Below, piece by piece: positions 26,729 to 32,456 of a stretch of DNA of 32,456 nt. Location of the stretch: assembly GCA_016182615.1 (NCBI GenBank), contig JACPGF010000304.1, positions 1 to 32,456 on the forward strand. Reading direction: 5' to 3'. The position numbers and the translations under genes are program-made. Position 1 is the first letter of the stretch, and each line of letters opens with the position of its first letter. The notes beneath the pieces were generated by a model, which did no database searches, was not told the DNA's origin, and saw nothing but the letters and a program-made list of their open reading frames with translations. This DNA comes from Ignavibacteriales bacterium. Lineage in GTDB: Bacteria; Bacteroidota; Ignavibacteria; Ignavibacteriales; Ignavibacteriaceae.

Positions 26729-28701
26729 ATGTACATGAAATATTTTAAAACCACTTTTTTGGCTCCTTCCCTCGCGCTATTTGCTGCCAATAGCAAATAC
26801 CTCTTTCTGCTCGCATTTATGTCACTGCTCTCCACTGTACAAGCACAGAACTGGAAAACGGTCGATTCTGTTTTTGCTCCATGGGGCGTAAAAGCGCAGA
26901 GTTTTTCGGATCCGTTCTTTTGCGATATGGACAAGGATGGCGACGCTGATTTGTTTATCGGAAGCACCGGCAACCGTGTCGAATATTTCGAAAACATTTC
27001 AAATGCAACCCGGCCGATGTTTAGAAAAGACACAGCAATGCTTTCCTCTATTTACGCCAACGGGTATCAGTTTACTAATGCAGACTATCCGTTCTTATGT
27101 GATCTTGATGCCGATAACGATTTTGATCTTCTTATCGGCGGTTATAACGGTGTTTTGTATTATCTGAATACCGGTGATTCATTGCACCCTGTCTGGGAAC
27201 AGGCAGACACATTATTTGCAAATGTCAATACGCAAATAGGCACGGATCCCAAACCGGTGCTTGTTGACATTGATGATGACGGCGACCTTGACTTGTTTGT
27301 TGGTATTGGCTAGTCTTTGATGGGCGGACGAACATCAGGTATAACTATTGCATTCCGAAATCAGGGTAACAATAGAAGCGCTTATTTTGTAAGGGACAAC
27401 ACTCTTACCTCAGGCATTGGCGATGCAGGTTATAACGCGTATCCTTCTTTTGCCGACCTTGACAAGGATGGGGATTATGATATGATTATGGGACGAGACG
27501 TGGCAACGTTTATTCACTATAAGAATGCAGGCACCCGCACAGCACCCATTTGGCAGATGGCACCGATTCAGGACTTTTGTATTACTACACCAACACAGGT
27601 ACGCCTACGGCACCTGCATACACCTATGATGCAACAAAATTCAGAATAATAAAATCCGATAATAGCGGCGCAACCGTATCGGTAGCGGATTATGATAAAG
27701 ACGGCGACTTCGATTTCATCAGCGGCAATTGGCTTGGCACCATACAGTATTACAAAAACGAAGGAACAAAGCTGCTGCCTTTGTTTAAGCAAACAACCAC
27801 CGTGTTTTCCGGGTTAGATTTTGGCTCGTACAGTGCACCCGTTTTTGTCGATCTTGATAACGACGGCGATCAGGATATTGTCGGCGGCGATATGAACGGC
27901 TTGGTACAGGCCTACATTAACACGAATAATACAACCTTCGCGAAAAACACTACCATGTTTGCAGGTATTAATGTTGCCGGGTTTAGCATTCCCGCGTTTG
28001 GCGATATTGACGGAGATGGTGATAAAGACCTGCTTGTTTGCGCGGAAGATGCCCCGAATATAAAGTTTTACAAGAACACAGGCGGAAATGTTTTCGTGCA
28101 GAACGATTCGTTAATGACCGGGGTGACTTTTTATGATAGAAGCAACCCAACGTTTGCAGATATTGACAATGACGGTGATTTGGATCTCATCCTTGGCCGC
28201 CGGTTTGGCACCATACAGTTCTACGAAAACCTGGGTAATAAACTTGAACCCAAGTGGAAACAGAATGACACTTTAATGGCTGACATTGAAGTAAAGCAGA
28301 ATGCATCCTGCGGTTTTGCCGATTTTGACGGAGACACCAAACCCGACGCCGTTACCGGTGAATATGACGGAACATTCACATTTTTCAAAAACCTGTTTGC
28401 AGTGGTTGGCGTAACCCCCGCTAACGGGCTTTCGGCAAAAGAGTTTGCTTTGCTGCAAAACTATCCTAACCCGTTTAATCCCGCCACGGTTATTTCATAC
28501 ACCGTGCAGGAATACGGCTATGTCTCCCTGAAAGTATATGATATTACCGGTAATGAAATCGTGCAGGTTTTCAACGGCTATCAGCAGCCGGGCAGTTACA
28601 CAGCTGCTTTTGATGGCACCGGACTGGCAAGCGGTGTCTATTTTTACAAGTTACAGGCAGGCAATAAAACCATTACAAAAAAAATGCTTCTGCTTAAATA
28701 A
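26729..28701 (+). pseudogene. VCBS/FG-GAP repeat T9SS-secreted protein, interrupted by an in-frame TAG and a downstream frameshift
   Basis: ORFs 26729-27313 and 27317-27649 are in the same frame, separated only by TAG at 27311-27313; homology-like repeat continues in another frame in 27550-28701, ending in a T9SS domain 'NYPNPFNPATVISYTVQEYGYVSLKVYDITG...KKMLLLK'. Confidence 0.75.
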
Positions 28702-28720
28702 CTGTACACCTGTTATTAAT

Positions 28721-28760
28721 AAAAAGGCTGCCCTGTTGCAATAAGCAGGGCAGCCTTTTT
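28721..28760. terminator. Intrinsic terminator AAAAAGGCTGCCCTG...CAGGGCAGCCTTTTT
   Basis: 15-bp perfect stem with T-tract just downstream of the T9SS gene stop. Confidence 0.92.
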
Positions 28761-28769
28761 GTACTTTAT

Positions 28770-28822
28770 CCCCCGGTTTACCCAATGCCTACCAAGAAAT
28801 GGCAGTGGGATGAATCCGGGGG
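28770..28822. other. Extended imperfect hairpin CCCCCGG...CCCAaTGCC...GGCAgTGGG...CCGGGGG
   Basis: Two nested GC-rich stems separated by an internal loop, read directly. Confidence 0.45.
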
Positions 28823-28917
28823 CAATTTTAGAATAGCCGCATTATTGGCTGCTGAAATTGCGATTGATTGAATTGTCAAGATTTCAATCCGTACAAATTA
28901 TTTATTTATCCAATCGA

Positions 28918-29267
28918 TTAGAGCGCTAAATCGAGCTGGGCGTCATAGTAGTTCCAGCAGCCGGTATGCGAATCGATAAACGCTGGAAGAATACCTCCTA
29001 GAATATCAACTGCTACATGACCGCCTGAGAGGTACGGGAACAATTCTATTTGTTTCTGTTTCCCGTTTGCACTTATCGTCAGCACCTGTCTTCTCGTACT
29101 TCGACCATAACGGCAAATCCACATTATCCGCGGTGGTTATTTTAGTGCCCGGTTGAACATTAAGAACATCAATTTCCTGCGTGTATCCGCGGAGAATTGT
29201 TGCAACCTGTAAAAAGAAACGTGGTGAAAAACACTATTGATAGAAGAATGATTTTTTCCTTAATCAT
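28918..29267 (-). pseudogene. Degraded lipoprotein gene (at least two frameshifts)
   Basis: Minus-strand translation: MIKEKIILLSIVFFTTFLFTGCNNSP (lipobox) / frameshift / ILRGYTQEIDVLNVQPGTKITTADNVDLPLWSKYEKTG / frameshift / VLTISANGKQKQIELFPYLSGGHVAVDILGGILPAFIDSHTGCWNYYDAQLDLAL*. Confidence 0.6.
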
Positions 29268-29475
29268 TTCGAATCCCGGATAATTTGAATTAAATGGTGT
29301 GGGTAAAATACTGAGCACAGTTTAATAATGCAAACAACCATGGGCAGTTTTGCAGTGGCAGAATTTTAGGACTACTATATGATAATACGGCAGAGTACCG
29401 GATAAACCTTATATTTACTAAATAACATTAGATAGTTTTTTTTACCATTGGTGTGCCACCAAAACTGGATGTGAT

Positions 29476-31818
29476 TTGCAGGATTTAAAGTTTGACATAT
29501 CAGCAGTTAGCGATTTCTGTAATTTTTTACAGGATGTAGCATGTATTCTTGATACTGATGGAAATATCCTTGATATAAACAATGCTGCATGCTTTATACT
29601 GGGTTATGCAAAGGAAGAACTTGCCGGTAAAAACATTAACAAATTGCATCCTTCTTCCAATGCCATTGATTTTACTGCCTTGTGTGAATTACTCAAAGCA
29701 CATCAGCCCGCCTCCCATGCTGCTCCGCTTGTTACCAGCACTAATAAACTTATCCCGGCAGAGACGCGTTTTTTCTTCGGCTCAATGTTTAACCAGTCTG
29801 TTATTATCAGCCTCAGCAGGGACATGAGCGATGTCCGCCGGACGCAAGACATGTTTAGTAAAATTTTTGATCAAAGCCATATGATGATGGCAATAATGGA
29901 AGCTGATTCGGGCAAAATTATCAACGTTAACCCGCAATTTGAACGCATGTTAGGTTATAAAAAAGCCGATGTTACCGGTATGCGGGTTACCGATTTGCTG
30001 CTGGCAACGGATATTGAAAAACTTATCGCATTAAAATATGTTCTTGAAAAAAATGGTTTTGTCCGTGATTATGAATTATCATTAAACAGCACGCAGGGAT
30101 ATATAACTGATATTTTACTTTCGATATACAAAATTGTTATACAGGGAACCGAATATCATTGGCTGTCGGCAAATGATATTACATCAACGAAAACTACAGC
30201 AGGACTGCTTAAAAATCTGTTAATACAGACACAGCTTATTGCAGATATTTCACTCGAGTTAAATAATCCCCGTGAGATTGGCAAGAGCCTTGCAAAGGTA
30301 ATTGCTTTCCTTGGCGAACATACCAATGTCAGCAGGGTGTATATTTTCGAAGACTCGTTTGACGGTGAAACAACAAATAATACATACGAGTGGTGCAATA
30401 CCGGGATTACTCCACGAAAGCAAAACCTGCAGCAAATACCTTACAGTACAATACCATCGTGGAAACCAATCCTGACAAAAAAAGGCAAATTGTTTTCGTG
30501 TAATATAAGCGGGTTACCTGAAGATATCAAAAAAGCCCTTGAACCTCAGCAAATACAATCTATTCTTGTTTATCCAATATATATCGATAATAGTTTCAGG
30601 GGATTCATCGGCTTTAATGAATGTACACGGCAAAGGAATTGGCCGGTTGAAGAAATTGACCTTTTGAGAACGGTTTCCAATGTAATTGCCAATGCCCTCG
30701 AGCGAAAAAATTTCTTTGAACAGCTGCAGGAAAATCAGTTCCGCCTGCAATTAACTATCGACAGCGCGCGTGAAGGTTTGTGGGACTGGAACATTAAGAC
30801 AGGTGCAATAAAATATAGCGATTTTTGGTGCAGCATGCTTGGATACGCCCCTGACGAAATTGAAGCAAATCTGGGAACCTGGGAAAAAATGCTTCACCCG
30901 GATGATAAAGAAAGTGTTTTTAAAATACTGAACGGGCACCTTGCAGGCGAACGTGATTATTACGAAGCGGTACACCGGATAAAAACCAAGCAGGGTAGCT
31001 GGCGTTGGATTCTTGATCACGGAAAAGTTATCGAAAGGAATGAAGCGAATGAACCAATTCGCGCCCTCGGCACGCATATCGATATTACCAAACAAAAAGA
31101 GACCGAAAATGAACTGGTACGTTTGATTGCAACGAAAGATAAATTCTTTTCCATAATTGCACACGACCTGAAAAATCCGTTCATGACACTTTTAAGCCTT
31201 ACAGAGCTGATGTTGCTCTGTTATGATGATTTTAGTGCTGAGGAAATAAAAGAAAATCTGAACGAAATTTTTACCGTTACCAAAAGCACCCATACATTGC
31301 TCGAAAACCTGCTTACATGGGCAAGGTCGCAGCGGGGAGATATAAAACTGCACCCTGAAACGTTATCACTTAACCTTTTGGCACAGGAAACTATTTCACA
31401 GCAGAGCACGACCGCGTTAAAAAAGCTTATCACGCTCCACAATGATATTCCTGTTGGTATTAATGTCTATTGTGATTCAGATACGGTGCTTACTATCTTG
31501 CGCAATCTTGTTGCAAATGCTATAAAATTCAGCAAACCGGATGGTATAATTACCGTTTCGGCACATGATGATGGAGGCTTTGTCGCGGTGTCAATCACGG
31601 ATAACGGTGTTGGTATGAATCAGGAAACGATGGATAAACTTTTCAGGATTGATGTTCACCACAGTACCGAAGGAACCGGGCATGAAAAAGGCACAGGATT
31701 AGGGCTTATTTTATGCAAAGAATTTGCCGAGAGTAACGGTGGAAAAATATCAGTGAGCAGTATTGAAGGCCAAGGAAGTACTTTTACCTTTACACTACCC
31801 CAAAAGGCTCAAAACTAA
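29476..31818 (+). CDS. Hybrid-sensor-type histidine kinase with several PAS domains and a GAF-like domain
   Basis: PAS-like segments ('LDTDGNILDINNAACFILGYAKEEL', 'MEADSGKIINVNPQFERMLGYKKADV', 'GAIKYSDFWCSMLGYAPDEI...LHPDDKESVF'), HisKA 'FFSIIAHDLKNPFMTLL', HATPase 'NLVANAIKFSKPDG', 'DNGVGM', 'GTGLGLILCKEF'. Apparent TTG start. Confidence 0.9.
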   Translation: MQDLKFDISAVSDFCNFLQDVACILDTDGNILDINNAACFILGYAKEELAGKNINKLHPSSNAIDFTALCELLKAHQPASHAAPLVTSTNKLIPAETRFFFGSMFNQSVIISLSRDMSDVRRTQDMFSKIFDQSHMMMAIMEADSGKIINVNPQFERMLGYKKADVTGMRVTDLLLATDIEKLIALKYVLEKNGFVRDYELSLNSTQGYITDILLSIYKIVIQGTEYHWLSANDITSTKTTAGLLKNLLIQTQLIADISLELNNPREIGKSLAKVIAFLGEHTNVSRVYIFEDSFDGETTNNTYEWCNTGITPRKQNLQQIPYSTIPSWKPILTKKGKLFSCNISGLPEDIKKALEPQQIQSILVYPIYIDNSFRGFIGFNECTRQRNWPVEEIDLLRTVSNVIANALERKNFFEQLQENQFRLQLTIDSAREGLWDWNIKTGAIKYSDFWCSMLGYAPDEIEANLGTWEKMLHPDDKESVFKILNGHLAGERDYYEAVHRIKTKQGSWRWILDHGKVIERNEANEPIRALGTHIDITKQKETENELVRLIATKDKFFSIIAHDLKNPFMTLLSLTELMLLCYDDFSAEEIKENLNEIFTVTKSTHTLLENLLTWARSQRGDIKLHPETLSLNLLAQETISQQSTTALKKLITLHNDIPVGINVYCDSDTVLTILRNLVANAIKFSKPDGIITVSAHDDGGFVAVSITDNGVGMNQETMDKLFRIDVHHSTEGTGHEKGTGLGLILCKEFAESNGGKISVSSIEGQGSTFTFTLPQKAQN

Positions 31819-31868
31819 ACAAATAGTAGCCCGTTCTTAGGTTTGTTTGGGTGAACGCAATTTGGGCA

Positions 31869-31977
31869 GATATTGTTTCTTTTGACGACCATAAATGGTC
31901 GCTCTGATTAGAAAAAGTACCGTATTGGCACTCAAGAAAAAAAGTCTCTCCAATCATGGATAAATTGCCGTACACCC
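31869..31977. repeat. Dispersed intergenic repeat, copy B
   Basis: Matches copy A at 7885-7990; contains the hairpin CGACCAT-AA-ATGGTCG. Confidence 0.75.
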
Positions 31978-32064
31978 AAGGTCAGCCGCAGAAATTATGG
32001 CAGAATTGATGCGGTGCAAATAGCGTACAAAATTTAGTTACCCAACTGGTTCCCCGAAAAAACT

Positions 32065-32456
32065 CTAAAACCTTCCAATCCAAGACTCGGGGTTTTGGGA
32101 TTTCCGTTCGTTCCATACTTCGAAGTGGAGAATATCTCCTTCAAGGCTTTCGCTAATGCTGCCAATACCGGCTCCGGAACTTACCCTTTGCCCTTCACGA
32201 ACCAGGACTTCTGTTACGCGGCCGTACACGGTGCGCAGGTCTTTGCCATGCGAAATAATAACAACAGTGCCGTAACCCGGTATCCAGTCAATCGCTGAAA
32301 CTTCGCCATCACCTGCAGAACGCACTGTATTATCGCCGGATGCCTTTATATCGATGCCGTAATTAATCGTGACGGTTTTTAATACCGCGTTAGTCGATTG
32401 CCCATATCTTCGTACTATCGAGCCGCTCCGCACCGGTGAAAGCAGTTTTCCCCTGA
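32065..32456 (-). CDS. M23-family metallopeptidase (EnvC/NlpD-like), C-terminal part, truncated by the window edge
   Basis: 'GKLLSPVRSGSIVRRYGQ...GIDIKASGDNTVRSAGDGEVSAIDWIPGYGTVVIISHGKDLRTVYGRVTEVLVREGQRVSSGAGIGSI...LHFEVWNERKSQNPESWIGRF'; the open frame continues past the right edge. Confidence 0.85.
   Translation of the reverse strand, partial: RGKLLSPVRSGSIVRRYGQSTNAVLKTVTINYGIDIKASGDNTVRSAGDGEVSAIDWIPGYGTVVIISHGKDLRTVYGRVTEVLVREGQRVSSGAGIGSISESLEGDILHFEVWNERKSQNPESWIGRF

Noticed and set aside
1-32456. CRISPR array, tRNA/rRNA genes, complete IS element or prophage
   Set aside because: No regularly spaced direct repeats with spacers, no tRNA T-loop pattern noticed by eye in the intergenic regions, and no transposase, integrase or phage structural ORF in the track. 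A tRNAscan/Infernal run would be needed to be definitive.

Overview
The window looks like a chromosomal segment from an Ignavibacteria/Chlorobi-Bacteroidota-type bacterium. That assignment is inferred from the T9SS 'YPNPFNPATVI.Y' C-terminal sorting domains and general protein character, with no database search. In order it contains: (1) a minus-strand heavy-metal RND efflux operon (CusB-, CusC- and CusA-like) preceded by a Cys-rich small protein; (2) a TRIC/YicG-type channel; (3) two tandem paralogous lipoproteins; (4) a RecD-like helicase; (5) a T9SS-secreted protein; (6) an HldD-like epimerase; (7) ruvC-ruvA-nucleoside transporter; (8) a response regulator-SpoIIE/PP2C phosphatase; (9) a plus-strand redox cluster of five genes carrying 39 CXXCH motifs plus one CX3CH motif (1-, 13-, 19- and 7-motif cytochromes plus cytochrome b modules); (10) a broken VCBS/FG-GAP T9SS gene and a frameshifted lipoprotein remnant; (11) a multi-PAS/GAF histidine kinase; and (12) a truncated M23 peptidase at the right edge. 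The most notable points beyond routine annotation are the fused/split paralogy in the multiheme cytochrome cluster, an approximately 105-bp dispersed intergenic repeat present twice just downstream of two unrelated genes, two heptamer-periodic arrays in one intergenic region, a possible three-way-junction RNA upstream of ruvC, and a low-complexity insertion in the CusA-like pump. I did not find strong evidence for a wholly new defence or mobile system.
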